Below are positions 1-11,620 of a stretch of 64,000 nt of DNA, piece by piece (position 1 is the stretch's first letter; every line of letters begins with the position of its first letter). The notes under the pieces were generated by a model, which searched no databases, was not told the origin of the DNA, and worked only from the letters and a program-made list of their open reading frames with translations. Source of the DNA: Flammulina velutipes (lineage: Eukaryota; Basidiomycota; Agaricomycetes; Agaricales; Physalacriaceae); assembly GCA_011800155.1 (NCBI GenBank), contig CM022369.1:3162001-3226000 (forward strand), read 5' to 3'. The translations under genes and the position numbers were made by a program.

Positions 1-442
1 CACTAAATCTCTCCAGCGCCCAGGATGCTCTGATTCCATTGTGATCGCAGTCCAGCTAACGCGTTTCCCGTATCGTAATTCAGTTTTGGTCTGAGTGAAG
101 CAAAGCGAAGGGTGCCATCCCGAACAGTTCGCGGGGAAACGACGACTACACAAACGGTAAAGTGATAACTGAGATCATAGATTCCTGTTGGTAATTAAAA
201 GTTGATGGTCATTTGTGGTTTGGGTGAGTATACTTGAATAATGGATTTCCGGTTCGTGGCTGGTTCGTGGTAAGAGAAAAGGCTGTCTCGGCATTTACCG
301 AGTGGGCCTTAGAAAAATAATCCCCCCTCGAAAGACATGTACCAATCGAATTTCAGTGATGACTCCTACATTACAATACTACACTATACCGTTGTTCAAT
401 CAGAATGAGCATACCTCAAATGATAGACCGCGTTTTGCGCCT
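1..442. other. Gene-free stretch
   Basis: This is the 3' flank of the first aryl-alcohol dehydrogenase gene, which is transcribed toward it. I see no convincing coding exon, RNA gene or repeat here. The short open frames in this stretch have no recognisable domain or splice pattern. Confidence 0.6.
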
Positions 443-1903
443 TTAAGTAGGGCGGATAGGCTGAACGAGGGCGGTGCGCGCAGAATGAATACTCGCCGAA
501 ACGAAGAGACACGGTGCAGATCCATCGCCCTAATCAGTAATATTTCAGGTGAAAACATTGAAGAAAACACGAGGACGACTGACCACAAAGTTGTTAGGGA
601 ACCCAACATCAAAAGGCGAGACACTTTCGAGATAAGTGATTTGCTCTGGGGAAAGGGAGATATCCAAGGCCTCGATGTTCGACAGCAAATGCTCCACCTT
701 TCGACCTCCAATAATGGGAAAGACATAGGGAGTTTTCTGCATGACATAGGCAAGCGCAACTGAGAAGCCATGTCAGTAAACAAGTGCCGGTGTCCACGAC
801 CGAGTGTGATTACCAGCCCTGATATTCTTGCTTCCTACTTCTTCAGCCACCTTCTCCAGCGCCCGTGACATGATGACTTCATCCTCTGTGCGCTTCCACG
901 GTCCAAACATCGTCCGTCCGTTCTCTCCGGATTTATCTCTTTCCTCTTCTTCAGCGTCAGTGCGGAACTTGCCACCTCGAAGGACATCCCATGGTGCTAG
1001 AGCGAGACCTATGATTGTTCAATACCAAATATATCATCTTCTTGATAGCGAAGCGAAGTGTACCGAGAGTGCGCGCCATGGGAATAATATCTCGCTCGAA
1101 AGAACGATCCATGACGTTCCAGCGGCCTTGATAGATGACGAAAGGAGTTTTCCCATGAAGTTGTGCGTACATGTTAGCTCTGGCAACAACCCAAGCGGGT
1201 GTGACCGAAATGCCCTGTAGATCAGATTGAGAAGGCCTTCTGGAGGAGGGTGGGATAACGAACCAAGTACAAAACCTTTCCCTGGACAACAAGGTTGTGC
1301 AGGCCATTCATGACCTCTTCAACGGGGGTCTCAAAGTCCCACCAGTGTACATAAAGTATGTCGACGTAGTCGGTTCGAAGCTTCCTCAGGCTGTCTTTCA
1401 AGGAGCCGTGCATCGATTTGACGTTATTACCGAGATATGTGGGTAGCGACTTCTGTTTCATCTCGCCATGTTGTTTGTAGTTCATCGTGTACTGTAGGTT
1501 TTGAGTGAGAGTTAGAGGTCCAGCAACAATCATTACCTTGGTAGCGATGACAAGTTGTTCACGTATACCACGGGACTCTTGCCATTCCCCAATAAACTCT
1601 TCCGATGTTTCATCTTGACTAGAATGGGCTTTCTAAAACCAAAGTTAAGAGACGAAGAGAGAATACTCACTAGTTGTTGGCGGTGTCGATAAAGTTTCCG
1701 CCCTGGTCAAAATAGGCGTCCAGGAGCTTAAAACTTGACGCCTTGTCCATAGATCCCATGCCGTATTGTGACCATTTGTCCCCGATGCTCATAGCACCCA
1801 ATATAAGGGGGGAGACCCGAAGTCCCGCTAAGGGCGACAACGTCCGGTATACCGGCAGTTTGGTCTGAGGGGCAGGAGGAGGTTTGAAGTATGATTCTGC
1901 CAT
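443..1903 (-). CDS. Aryl-alcohol dehydrogenase (aldo-keto reductase), copy 1
   Basis: Aldo-keto reductase of the fungal aryl-alcohol dehydrogenase group, which interconverts benzylic or aliphatic aldehydes and alcohols with a nicotinamide cofactor in the cytosol. Seven exons on the minus strand (1903-1671, 1618-1537, 1491-1264, 1214-1064, 1008-814, 759-584, 529-443) encode 383 residues. The expected AKR catalytic residues are visible: Asp and Tyr in FIDTANNY, Lys in VIATK and His in [13 protein letters not shown] and [13 protein letters not shown] are family-typical. The start at 1903 was chosen because a TATA-like CATATAAG lies about 43 nt upstream and copy 2 starts at the same codon; an in-frame ATG at 2056 would add an unsupported leader. 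It is divergent from copy 2 at 3369-4839 with near-identical exon lengths. No break was seen. In wood- and litter-decay fungi such enzymes act in veratryl-alcohol-type metabolism and aldehyde detoxification; the substrate here is not known. Confidence 0.9.
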
Positions 1904-1945
1904 CGCGAGTGTTCTCAGTGAAAGTCCAGTCCCAGGGAGGTCCTT

Positions 1946-1954
1946 CTTATATGG
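1946..1954 (-). promoter_or_regulatory. TATA-like element of AKR copy 1
   Basis: CATATAAG on the minus strand, about 43 nt upstream of the proposed ATG at 1903. The spacing matches that of the TATA box of the sister gene. Confidence 0.5.
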
Positions 1955-3322
1955 CAAAACATCTGTGACGTAAGTGGATCCCATGCCAGGTACATTCGCT
2001 CGGGGGAACAACAAGTGTTTTCTAAAAGTGAAAAGGGAATTAGCCAGTATTGTCATGTCTGTTCGAGAAGGTGTTTACAGGTAGATGAAATTGACGCCAA
2101 CGAGTCAGCATCCATGAAGTTCTCCAGCTTTCCAATCCCGGTGCGCCTGTATTTCCAAGGAAGCGCACAGTTGGACCTAACCTCGAGCATTCCCAGACAA
2201 GAACTTCTTGTTCGAGACCAGAAGGAGTCGTTCCACGACATGTTATCTCAGACTGAAGACAATAACGGGCCGGTTTCTAGTCGCCTATGACCCATTCGCG
2301 CAGATGGAAGAGCTCTGAATTGATGGGTACACACGGGTCTCGCAAGCACGATGTTCGAGGCCTCGCAATCTTGTGAACCATTACATGTCATCGATGAGCA
2401 GTCTGTCCGATATGAGGTTCGAAGACATGCGAAAATGGCAGACGTACTTAATCCCTAGAGTATTGTGGGGCCGCACTCTCACTGGCAATATACCCCAGTG
2501 GAAGATGCTGCAGCTGACTCAGATTCGATGAAGAGCTCCGAGTTCAATTTTCAGTCAGCATCGTCAGTCAGATGTTTGAATAATCAAAGCAGGCGTCTAG
2601 GTTAAGCCGTCGCTGATAACTTTGAGCTAGCGTAAGTCAGTTGAGTAGTAGACGAGGCTGACATATCGCACCTTTCGTCGACTCGGAAGTCTTTTCCTTA
2701 GTTGTGCATGTCGCTGTAGCTTTCGGTCTCGTACCATCGTCTGTATTGTCATCGTGGATTAGTGGTAGTCCTTCGGGCTCAGTGATTGCCTCGGGGTGAC
2801 TCCTTTGGCTGAAAGACTCTCTGTCTGGTCTTGATGTAGCTCTAGGTACGCGTCGCGTCGCACCAATGCCTCCGTCGGTTCGTAGTACGGAGATATACTT
2901 CAGGTTCAGATGCTGCTGAGATTGCTACCATTGTTGAACGGTAGGCTGAATCCAGTGATTGTCGTTCGTGTAGAAGTTGTGCGTAGCACGTGACCCAAGC
3001 GTTGATCTACGATAATTTCGAGAGATCGCAGAGCTGGGAAGAAAACTATAATGGCTTTTGTGTCTTTATTATTATATATGCGCCGCATCCAACGACTGCT
3101 AGTTGTTTTTCTCGTTATCGGTTTATCTTTTATCGCCTCAACAACATTCCCACGCCATCTGATCTTTCTTCTCGACTGTCACTGAAATTATCCCTTCTAG
3201 GGGCCTGGTGTGGTGTTGGTAATCGATACATGACGCCGATAGCTTGCGTGGTCTTGCGGCAGACGTAGTTTTGGCCCGGCCGCCTACTGAACGAAGGTTT
3301 AGTAATCCACTAAAACCTCTGC

Positions 3323-3330
3323 TATAAAAG
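3323..3330 (+). promoter_or_regulatory. TATA box of AKR copy 2
   Basis: TATAAAAG 46 nt upstream of the ATG at 3369, followed by a pyrimidine-rich leader. This is a good match to a core promoter. Confidence 0.65.
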
Positions 3331-3368
3331 GGCTTCCTCTACGCTTGGTCTCTCATCTTCACGCAACC

Positions 3369-4839
3369 ATGTCTGAACAACTCTTCAAACCTCTCGATGC
3401 TCCCAAGAACAAGCTCTCCGTCTATCGAACTCTGTCGCCTTTGGCGGGCCTCCGCGTCTCACCTCTCGCCTTGGGTGCTATGAGCATTGGCGACAAATGG
3501 GCCAAGGCTGGTATGGGTGCGATGGACAAGACGTCGAGCTTCAAGCTCTTGGACACATTTTTCGATAACGGCGGGAACTTTATTGACACCGCCAATAATT
3601 AGTACGTCACTTCCGCTGGCCTCGCTCTACTCTCGCTTATGGCCTCGTAGTCAGGACGAGTCGTCTGAAGAGTTCATTGGCGAATGGCAAGAATTGCGCG
3701 GCATACGTGATCAACTTGTCATTGCTACCAAGGTGAATTCTTGTCAACATACCTTTCATATGCCTCGTCTCACGCTGTCCTAAAGTACACCACGAACTAC
3801 AAAGCGCGCGATCCGGCGGTTCAGCAGAAGCCTAGCTTCATCGGAAACAACACAAAGTCTATGCATGTCTCTGTCAAGGATAGCTTGAAGAAACTCCGAA
3901 CGGATTACATCGACGTCCTCTACGTCCATTGGTGGGATTTTGAGACCCCCATCGAAGAGGTCATGAACGGCCTACACAATCTCGTTGTTCAGGGAAAAGT
4001 CTTGTACCTTGTAGGCCATCTCGTGTTCACTCTATCGATACACTGCTAAACGCGATACCATAGGGAGTCTCTGATACGCCGGCTTGGATCGTTTCTAGGG
4101 CAAACCTGTACGCCGAACTCAATGGGAAGACTCCCTTCGTCATCTACCAAGGTCGCTGGAACGTCATGGATCGCTCTTTTGAGCGAGATATCATTCCCAT
4201 GGCTCGCACTCTCGGTAAGCTACGCTCTGCCAGAGGATGACAATTTTAATATTGAAAACAATTTATCGCAGGTCTCGCGTTAGCACCGTGGGATGTCCTT
4301 CGAAACGGCAAGTTCCGCACTGATGCTGAAGAAGAGGAGAGAAGGAAAACGGGAGAGAAGGGACGTTCAATGTTTGGATCTTGGGAGCGCACAGAGGACG
4401 AAACAAAGGTGTCACGAGCATTGGAGAAGGTGGCGGGCGAGGTCGGGACCAAGAACATCCGTGCTGGTAAGTGCGAGCGAAACAATTAGTATCCTAGATT
4501 CCTATTCTGACACGTTTCTAGTCGCGCTTGCCTATGTAATGCAGAAAACACCTTTTGTTTTCCCCATCGTCGGAGGTCGCAAGGTGGAACATCTATTGTC
4601 GAACATTGAGGCGTTGGATATCTCCCTTTCCGAGGATCAAATCACGTACCTCGAAAGTATATTGCCGTTCGATGTTGGATTCCCCAACAATTTTGTGGTA
4701 AGTCGTGCCCTTTGATTCCCAGACATCGCACTGTGACTTACAACCTCTTTAGGGTGATGGGACAGCACCCAACTTTCTCGTGGCGTCGAGCATTCACACT
4801 GCACGCCCAACTGCAGTCCAGCCCATTCGCCCTGCCTAA
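3369..4839 (+). CDS. Aryl-alcohol dehydrogenase (aldo-keto reductase), copy 2
   Basis: Sister of the gene at 443-1903 with the same predicted activity: NAD(P)-dependent interconversion of aryl aldehydes and alcohols. Seven exons (3369-3601, 3651-3732, 3786-4010, 4064-4214, 4272-4466, 4522-4697, 4753-4839) give 382 residues. Exon sizes are 233/82/225/151/195/176/87, against 233/82/228/151/195/176/87 in copy 1, so the structures differ by one codon in exon 3. The catalytic Asp/Tyr (FIDTANNY), Lys (VIATK) and His (VHWWD) are present, and the cofactor-side GVSDTPAW and VFPIVGGRK segments are intact. The canonical GVSDTPAW here is GISVTPAW in copy 1. The start is supported by the TATA box at 3323 and a Kozak-like CAACCATG. 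Both copies appear functional, and the proteins remain very similar over the core, pointing to a fairly recent inverted duplication. Confidence 0.92.
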
Positions 4840-5273
4840 GAAACATTGTTGTATTTTCCTGGCTGTAAACTCAAATGCCGGGTATGTTCAATGAATGAAG
4901 GCCGCACCGTACACCAAGCTGTATTCCTATCTCCGAGCGTTCAAAAATACTATGTTTTGTGTTGATAAGGCGTGGGAACGACGATTGTCAGGATGAGCGT
5001 AAGACGAGTTGCGTCCTAGACGGTGAAGTCTCCGCCCACTGCTATAATTTTCTTCTCGAACCTAGGGACTTACATTTGGGAGTGGTAGAAAAAGGTAGCT
5101 TCCATATCAATTTCACTGTAATATTTTTGGCCACAGTTTCTCTACACGCAGGATGCAATTCAACAAACAGTGACAATGCAGTTTGCGCCACAAGAAAATA
5201 TTTCTTTCACGTGACAATTGCGTGACAAGACACCGACGGTGATGCGGTTCCAAGATTCTTATAGTCTACCACC
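4840..5273. other. Spacer between AKR copy 2 and the FunK1 gene
   Basis: No gene is seen. A copy of the recurrent motif TGCGCCACA lies at 5184-5192, about 80 nt before the FunK1 start. Confidence 0.5.
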
Positions 5274-7759
5274 ATGCGCGGTGCGGCGCGAAGTAAACTC
5301 CAAGACGACAATGGCACCGACAACAACACCTCGCAGTTTGTTGGTGAATATCTGCCAAAGCTCAAAAATACCCTTGTCTCGAGAATTCGAAAGTCGGTGA
5401 AAACTCTGAGCAATGCGATTTCCATCGAGAATCGGGAGAAAAGGATTCTCAGTGTCTGCATGTTGGCAAATGCTATTGAAGATCAACTTAGTGAGTGACT
5501 TCATATCCCAAGTGCGGCTTTGAACTGGCTGAAACTGTGTAGATAAACAGTTTCGCTACTTTGAAGAGCTTGTCTTCATCGATAGCCACGGCAAACCCCC
5601 CTCGCCCCATCCCCGTCCGAATACATCTCTACCTGACGTATATGTGGTAAGGAAATCTGTTGCTCTAGCATGCAAGCACGCCGACACTCCTCCAGCCTGG
5701 GCTTACCTCCAATCCGTAGGCGAATGGAAACCGTCTGCCCTCTCCCGTCAACGTTCGTCCTTTGGTGGCTTTCACAACCAAGCACGCCCCGACCACCCTG
5801 CTGTTCTATTCTTTACCGCAAGTAAAACTGGCTATGTTTTGGCGTTCTCCTCACCAGAAGGCTACTTCGCGACGAATCATATCCCATGGGATGATATCAG
5901 GCCCTTCATCGCTTACATTCATGCTCTCCACGAACCTATCGTCTACTATCGGGACACGACCATCACCTTGATCCCTCACGCCAGTGGCAATTTTTCGCAA
6001 CCGGTGACTTGGCGCATCGACGACGAGAAGAGAAGAGTTCGAAACGAAGAGTGCAGCCTATTCTGGGTGGGCACTGCGAATGCGCGCATGACGGCTGTAT
6101 TCCGGAGCGTTTCAAATCCTCAACTCATAATCAAAGATTCATTCATGGACATCGACAGAATTCCGGAATCGACCAACTACGAAGTTTTAATGGATGGTGG
6201 ACCAGCTCCAGGATGGGTTCCTGTGATTTTACCTCTGGATGGGGACAGTGTGGTTAGTATGGACCGAGCGAGTCCGTTTTCTGCCCAAAAGACGCGTCAC
6301 AAGCAAAGGACGGTGATGACCGCTACGGGTACGCCTTTCAGCGAGATACCCTCACTGAAGGAGCGTATAAAGGTGGCATACGACGCGTTGGAAGGCGAGT
6401 GATAACTTCGTTTCCACAACCTCAAGTTGATCATGTCCATCTAGCTTCGCGATGGGCTATCTCTAAACGACGACTGCTGCACCGGGACATGAGCCCTGCC
6501 AACATCCTCGCAATTCCAAAGGGCGGCACAGGAGGGAGAGATGGTGCTTGTTTCATCGACGGCCTTTATTCAAAGCAAGTATGGCCTTCCTTCTTGTCAA
6601 AATGTCAACTCATCACCTCTACAGTGATCCGGGGAGTCAATCCACTGCCATGCTCATCGATCTGGATAACAGCGTGAAGCTGCCTCAGACTTTCCTGTCG
6701 TTGAAAGACTTCGATGAACTAATAGCTGGGACTGAAGTGAAGCGGGCCCTCCAGGCGATTGTGGTATGTCATTCCTTCGTTCATCTACATGCACTGATCA
6801 TCTCAAGGGGACACCAATGTATATTGCGCGTACCGTTTCGACGGCCTATTACCGAAACGCGCAGCCGCCTTTTCCCAGTTTCCTTGCCCTTAACGAATAT
6901 CTTACTCTGCGCTACCTATCCCGCTATCCTAACGATGAACTACGCTGTGCACAAGGTGGTGTTGGCTCTATGGACAAAGATGCCTTTACCTATGCGAAGG
7001 CACGAAGGAGACGTCCTATCCATCGACCTTGGCATGACGCAGAGTCTATTCTCCTGGTTTTCGCCGTCTCGCTTCTCACTGCCAGACCTCTCACTTATTC
7101 GGAAGACACCGATATCACTCTGCCGGAGATGCAGCAATTCTATGGCAAACTGAGGCAACATAGTGTCGGAGACTGGGTGGACCCGCGAATGATGCTATTT
7201 GATTGCGATCAGGCTAGTTGGAGAGCCTTGCTTCATCCTATCCTCGCCCCCTTTGTGCCAATGCTAACCGCCATTTTCAATGACGCCCTCGCAGACTTCG
7301 AGTTTCTGGAACCGGCGGATGGTGTTAATCCAGAACTGGTTCTCCACGAAATTATCCAACGTCACCTCCTGGCCATTTACGATGAATTGGAGCATGGTGC
7401 CATGACTGATGTCGTCTTCAATATCACTCAACCGCGACCTCTATTGATGCCTGGGGATCCCTATCGCCAAATATCCGCGCATATTCCTGGTACTGACACG
7501 ATCTACTCGTCGCAAGATTCTGAGAGTGTTCCCTCCAAGCGAAGTCGAGTTGACAGTAGGTTTTTCACTAGGTATTGTGGCCACGACTTACCAGTCCACA
7601 GATCATTGTAGCGATGAGAGTGTTGCTTCTACCTCTGAACGTGCTTCGAAGAAGGCGAAGAAGTCTGCCACTGGCCGACGATTTCCGAAAGCACCGTTAA
7701 CAGCATCGGGTGGTGCACCTCTGAGAAGAAGCACCAGGAAGCTGCCTCCCAAAAAGTGA
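5274..7759 (+). CDS. FunK1-type fungal protein kinase
   Basis: Protein-kinase-like protein of the basidiomycete-expanded FunK1 family; substrates of this family are unknown. Six exons (5274-5490, 5543-6394, 6445-6574, 6625-6763, 6808-7555, 7602-7759) give 747 residues in phase. The kinase core is in the second half: catalytic loop LLHRDMSPANIL (about residue 370), metal-binding LIDLDNS in place of DFG, activation segment GTPMYIA, and the family-typical WHDAES. The divergent N-terminal half would form the N-lobe. The C-terminus is basic and Lys/Arg-rich (SKKAKKSATGRR, then RRSTRKLPPKK), which looks like a nuclear-localisation signal. Two introns can only be spliced in phase with GC donors, at 6395 (GCGAGT) and 6575 (GCAAGT). 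The start at 5274 is the first in-frame ATG of the exon; the N-terminus is the least certain part. Family assignment is confident; activity is inferred. Confidence 0.85.
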
Positions 7760-8560
7760 ATACTTTCTTGTCCCTGCTTTCCTCCGCCTTTTTCTTTTTA
7801 CCTCTACTTCATCGGACGTGGTACATTACTGAAATTCCGGACCTGTGCTTAATTTTGTACTGGTACCATCTACTGTATCCTTTGAGGACTCGTCAGGATC
7901 GTAGATATCATGTGGCGCAATTTTTTGAGAGATGCATCATTCTAACTCAACTGCCTTCAAGCATGAATCTTGAGACTTGAAGAGTCAATGATGTTTAACA
8001 TACACTGACTTTCACGCTAGAACTTGGTATTATGCTCCCGAGGGCAGCTGACATGGACATGAGCTCTTCAAAGTGTCGGAAAATGCCGAACAGAGCTTGT
8101 ACTCCTCTAATCAGCATCAACTCCTTTCACAGATGGACGCCTCTACCACGCCCATCAAGTCGAGTACTAGGCAGCTAATATTTCGCCGACTACGTCAATG
8201 TGAGTGTTATCTCCAGCGAAAACAGATGACGGTTAATTTGAACGCTTTCTAGGTGAATACTGTCACTTGGACGGTTGACCGTGTCGTGCCCATCCATTCT
8301 GCTTCTTAACGTTGTAAGTTGCTCAGAATCTACTCGACACACAACGCCACATTGTGCTTGTCTGACAATGGAACTGATTTTATTAACCATAGGCAACAAC
8401 ACGAATGCCACGAGATTCACCTGAACGTAACAATCAAATTTCACGAACGCCACAATGGGTTTGAGGACAATTGAAGGACTACATGAGACAACCTTCATTG
8501 TTCGTTTGCATACCCAACATATAAGTCCCCACCCTCTACCCTCTCACAATCTACATCGCT
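7760..8560. other. Spacer between FunK1 and F-box genes
   Basis: Contains one inverted copy of TGCGCCACA (7911-7919), about 150 nt after the FunK1 stop, and the promoter of the F-box gene near its right end. The short frames inside have no recognisable domain. Confidence 0.5.
8520..8525 (+). promoter_or_regulatory. TATA-like element of the F-box gene
   Basis: TATAAG about 36 nt upstream of the ATG at 8561, followed by a C/T-rich leader typical of fungal promoters. Confidence 0.45.
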
Positions 8561-10114
8561 ATGGCTTCCCCTTCAGACACCCTATTCGATGACCCAGCTT
8601 TCTTCCATCTCACGCGGACGAACGAACCACCCTCGCCTGCCGAAGAAGCTATCTTCCTTGGTACGATTGACCAGCTTCAGGCGCAGCTGGTCACCGCCAA
8701 TCGTTCTCTTATGTCTCTGCATGGGCAGAAAGATCTTGTTACAGTCCGTGCCATTCAAGCCGACAAGAAACACATTTCCCTGGCTATTCAACGTCGCAAG
8801 ACCGTCCTCAGTGTAGTTCGACGTCTCCCTGCCGAGATTCTAGGACACATCTTCCTCTACACCCCGGTTTTCCCAGGCGATTCCAACAAGGATGGTAATA
8901 CCAAATGGGTTCTCGCACGAGTATGCAAGATGTGGCGTGCATGTGCTCTCACTTTGCCTCGCCTCTGGTCTTTTGTCAATATCTACAACCATTCCAATCA
9001 TGTCACGAACTTCGACATCTCTCGACTGGTCGTACAACTCAAACTGGCACGATGTGTCCCGCTTTCCGTGTCCTTCTCCCTTTATGCCTCGCCGGCTAAC
9101 GCTTGGTTGGGAAAGAAGGTCGTGGAACTTCTCTTGCAGTACGCTCCCTACATCTGCTGGATGGAGGTGGATCTTCCACCCGAGCTCATGGACATCCTCT
9201 TACCGCTGCGAGGAAATCTTGGCTCTTTGACGCACCTCGATATCGTCAACGCGGGTATGCTCCCAACTGCGCCCTGCGCCGTCTTCGATCAATGCCCTCA
9301 ACTCCGCGACGTGGTGACCTACGCCGTCCCAGGCCCTGATGAAGTCTTCACTATGCCGTGGAACACTATTACGCACTACACAGGTCATCTTGGAAGATAC
9401 AGATTCTTCGGAACGACCATTGATGAAGCGTTCTATATTCTGTCGCGGTCCCCAAGAATGGCCGAAGCGGTATTCCCCCTGACCGCGCCTCGAGTCGGAA
9501 GGTTGCATCCCATTCAATGCCCCGACTTACGGTCCCTGTTTCTATACGATACAGATCGCATAGAGAGCCCTGACTTTCGCCAATTATGCGACCAACTCAA
9601 TCTACCCGTGCTCTACGACTTGGCCATCCTCCTTCATTCGAACATTAGCACAGAACGGATGATGGACGCCCGTGTATTCACCTCGCTCGTTGACCTCGTT
9701 GAGCGTTCGCGTTCTCCCCTCAATCGTATCGCCTATCAGAATGGTGTCATCCTCCCGGTGGACGTCAATCGCCTCTTGCGTGTAGCAGCGCCAAGGATAT
9801 TCGTCGCGTACGGAACACATGTCACCAACGAGACAGTGCGGGAGATGTTCAGCGTGGATTCCCGCTTGTATTATGTTACGCTTACTGGATGTCTTCAGTT
9901 CGATCCGTATCTGTTCCTTCAAATGCTTCGAGCCCGGTGGCAAGTGTGTCCACTGTATCGTTTGGAGTTAGGTTGGATCCCGTCGCCTCTACTTTCGTAT
10001 GAGATGGCGGAGGAAGCTTTGAAAGTTGTCTCCGCGGGTGTTGAGGAGATGCGTGCTTATGATATGGATATGGTGTTTGTCGGCAAGATTTTAAAGTCCT
10101 CATCTATCTGCTAA
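8561..10114 (+). CDS. F-box protein (517 aa, single exon)
   Basis: Intronless F-box protein of the kind greatly expanded in Agaricomycetes. After a short coiled N-terminal segment (about residues 30-80: FLGTIDQLQAQLVTANRSL and following), an F-box-like motif begins near residue 86 with VVRRLPAEILGHIFLYTP and ends with WVLARVCKMWRACALTLPRLW. The rest is leucine-rich, as in degenerate LRR substrate-binding regions. By analogy it would recruit a target to an SCF ubiquitin ligase through Skp1; the target is unknown. Only 100 bp separates its stop from the APH-like gene at 10215. Two truncated, diverged copies of its 3' end lie on the minus strand at about 16680-16860 and 15310-15510, so it took part in the segmental duplications of this locus. 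Confidence 0.85.
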   Translation: MASPSDTLFDDPAFFHLTRTNEPPSPAEEAIFLGTIDQLQAQLVTANRSLMSLHGQKDLVTVRAIQADKKHISLAIQRRKTVLSVVRRLPAEILGHIFLYTPVFPGDSNKDGNTKWVLARVCKMWRACALTLPRLWSFVNIYNHSNHVTNFDISRLVVQLKLARCVPLSVSFSLYASPANAWLGKKVVELLLQYAPYICWMEVDLPPELMDILLPLRGNLGSLTHLDIVNAGMLPTAPCAVFDQCPQLRDVVTYAVPGPDEVFTMPWNTITHYTGHLGRYRFFGTTIDEAFYILSRSPRMAEAVFPLTAPRVGRLHPIQCPDLRSLFLYDTDRIESPDFRQLCDQLNLPVLYDLAILLHSNISTERMMDARVFTSLVDLVERSRSPLNRIAYQNGVILPVDVNRLLRVAAPRIFVAYGTHVTNETVREMFSVDSRLYYVTLTGCLQFDPYLFLQMLRARWQVCPLYRLELGWIPSPLLSYEMAEEALKVVSAGVEEMRAYDMDMVFVGKILKSSSIC

Positions 10115-10214
10115 GAGTGTTAGAATCTATAATATGTAATTTTTCTGTTTGTGATATGCATGCTTTTAAGTATCAAAGGGGATCGGTCCGGACCTCCGTA
10201 GCTTCCTCCTGACC

Positions 10215-11164
10215 ATGAACCGACATACCGTCTATTGGAATCAACCCAACAAGTGGCTGATCGCCCACCCCAGAATAAGTCTACTCTACGCACGTTGGAA
10301 GTCATTTCTGCGTCGTACTTCTGCGCGCCTAGAGGACATTGTATCGTACATTTGGCATTGTACGTGTTTTTGTCGGAGCGCATTTCATCTTTTGACCATT
10401 TCCTACTAGTGACTGGTTTACAGCATCGGTACTTTGCTAAACCAGCCTCAGCAATCTTCCGTTTCGAGGCATCTATTGCAACGCCCCGCCTAATTCGTTC
10501 ACATACCAACATACCCGTTCCCCTTGCCTATTTCCATATACGCTCTCTTTGGACTCGATGGCTCATCATGGACCGAGTTCCTGGTGTTGCTTTGGACACA
10601 GTCCTGTCCAAGCTGTCTTCCGAGAACAGGCAGCGAATCACCGACCAACTCCACCGCTACATGGACGAGCTACGTTCCATACCACGTCCTGCGCACGAGA
10701 ATCCTTCCATGATTGCTGCAGTCGGGGGAGGTCCCATATACTGTGTTCGACTTCACCGAGACGAGGATCTCAGTGGCCCTTTTCGCGACGAGGAGCATAT
10801 GAATCGCCAACTTCGAAACGACCGTCCGGTTGAAGACTTTCCTGAGTCTGTCCGCGTATTGCACGGGACTCGTCATCGTATTGTCCTAACTCACAACGAC
10901 TTTGCGCCACGCAATATTATGGTTGCGCAGAGCGAGGATGGCCAATGGAACGTATCTGCTATCATCGATTGGGACTCGGCCGGGTGGCTGCCAGAATATT
11001 GGGAGTACGCGAAGACGGTTAATGTCTCCGCATGGGAACCGGATTCTGCGACGAGAATATGGCACGAGATGCTTCCCAGTATTCTTGATGTGTATGCTGC
11101 TGAAGCTGAAGCGGATAGGGTACTTGATATCATTCCAAATCGTCCATCTCGGCATATACCATGA
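10215..11164 (+). CDS. APH-fold kinase-like protein, copy A
   Basis: Protein of the aminoglycoside phosphotransferase / choline-kinase-like fold. Two exons (10215-10359, 10410-11164) join in phase to 299 residues. Visible features are TNIPVPLAYF in the N-lobe, the catalytic loop LTHNDFAPRNIMV (Asp base and Asn metal ligand) and the magnesium-binding IIDWDSAG, so the key catalytic residues are present. In basidiomycetes such proteins are a large family of unknown substrate; small-molecule kinase is the safest statement, and antibiotic resistance should not be inferred. It lies 100 bp after the F-box gene in the same orientation. Its C-terminal end (PNRPSRHIP) matches copy D (16896-17859), while copies B and C end PNRPYKHIP, which underlies the palindromic arrangement described in the findings. 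Confidence 0.85.
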
Positions 11165-11620
11165 TGCCATGGTGTTACCATGTTCCTTTTTGTCACCAGG
11201 CTTTTCATACTCAAGTGAGTGCAACGAAACATAGAACATAGAGCCAGGATTTTCAGGCTAGCTTTTCATACTAATTCGGACATCACTAGCGCTCGCGGTA
11301 TTAAGAGCGGTGCACCTATCGAACATTTGCAGCGAGCGAGTAAGTTCATTTTCTGAAGCTCGCCACGGGTACCGGTGAAGTCAGTGATTTCAGTGACAAA
11401 GATATGGGGTCGTGTTAGCCGGAAAAATTTCTGTTATTATATAGTATGCTAAGAGACCTACATAGTATTTATGACATTCACTATGTATAGTTCTATCCGA
11501 TACCCACGCATTTTTGGAAGGGTTTAGCCCCGGGAACTTTGGTCGCGTCTTTACACTCGAACTGGGGCGCGCAAGGGTGAGAAGATAATCGGTCCGATAA
11601 ATGCCGAGTTTGCAACTCTC
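11165..11620. other. Spacer between APH copies A and B
   Basis: I see no F-box relic or other gene here, unlike the equivalent spacer between copies C and D. The sequence is AT-richer than the flanking genes. Confidence 0.5.

Larger units (their letters stand above)
1904..3368. other. Shared divergent promoter region of the two AKR genes
   Basis: A 1.46 kb spacer separates the two divergent aryl-alcohol dehydrogenase starts. A TATA-like element lies just upstream of each start, so the two genes could be co-regulated from this interval. I found no credible gene or repeat inside; the small frames on both strands look random. Confidence 0.6.

Noticed and set aside
1904..2056. Upstream in-frame ATG extension of AKR copy 1
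   Set aside because: A TATA-like element lies within it, and the sister gene starts at the equivalent of 1903.
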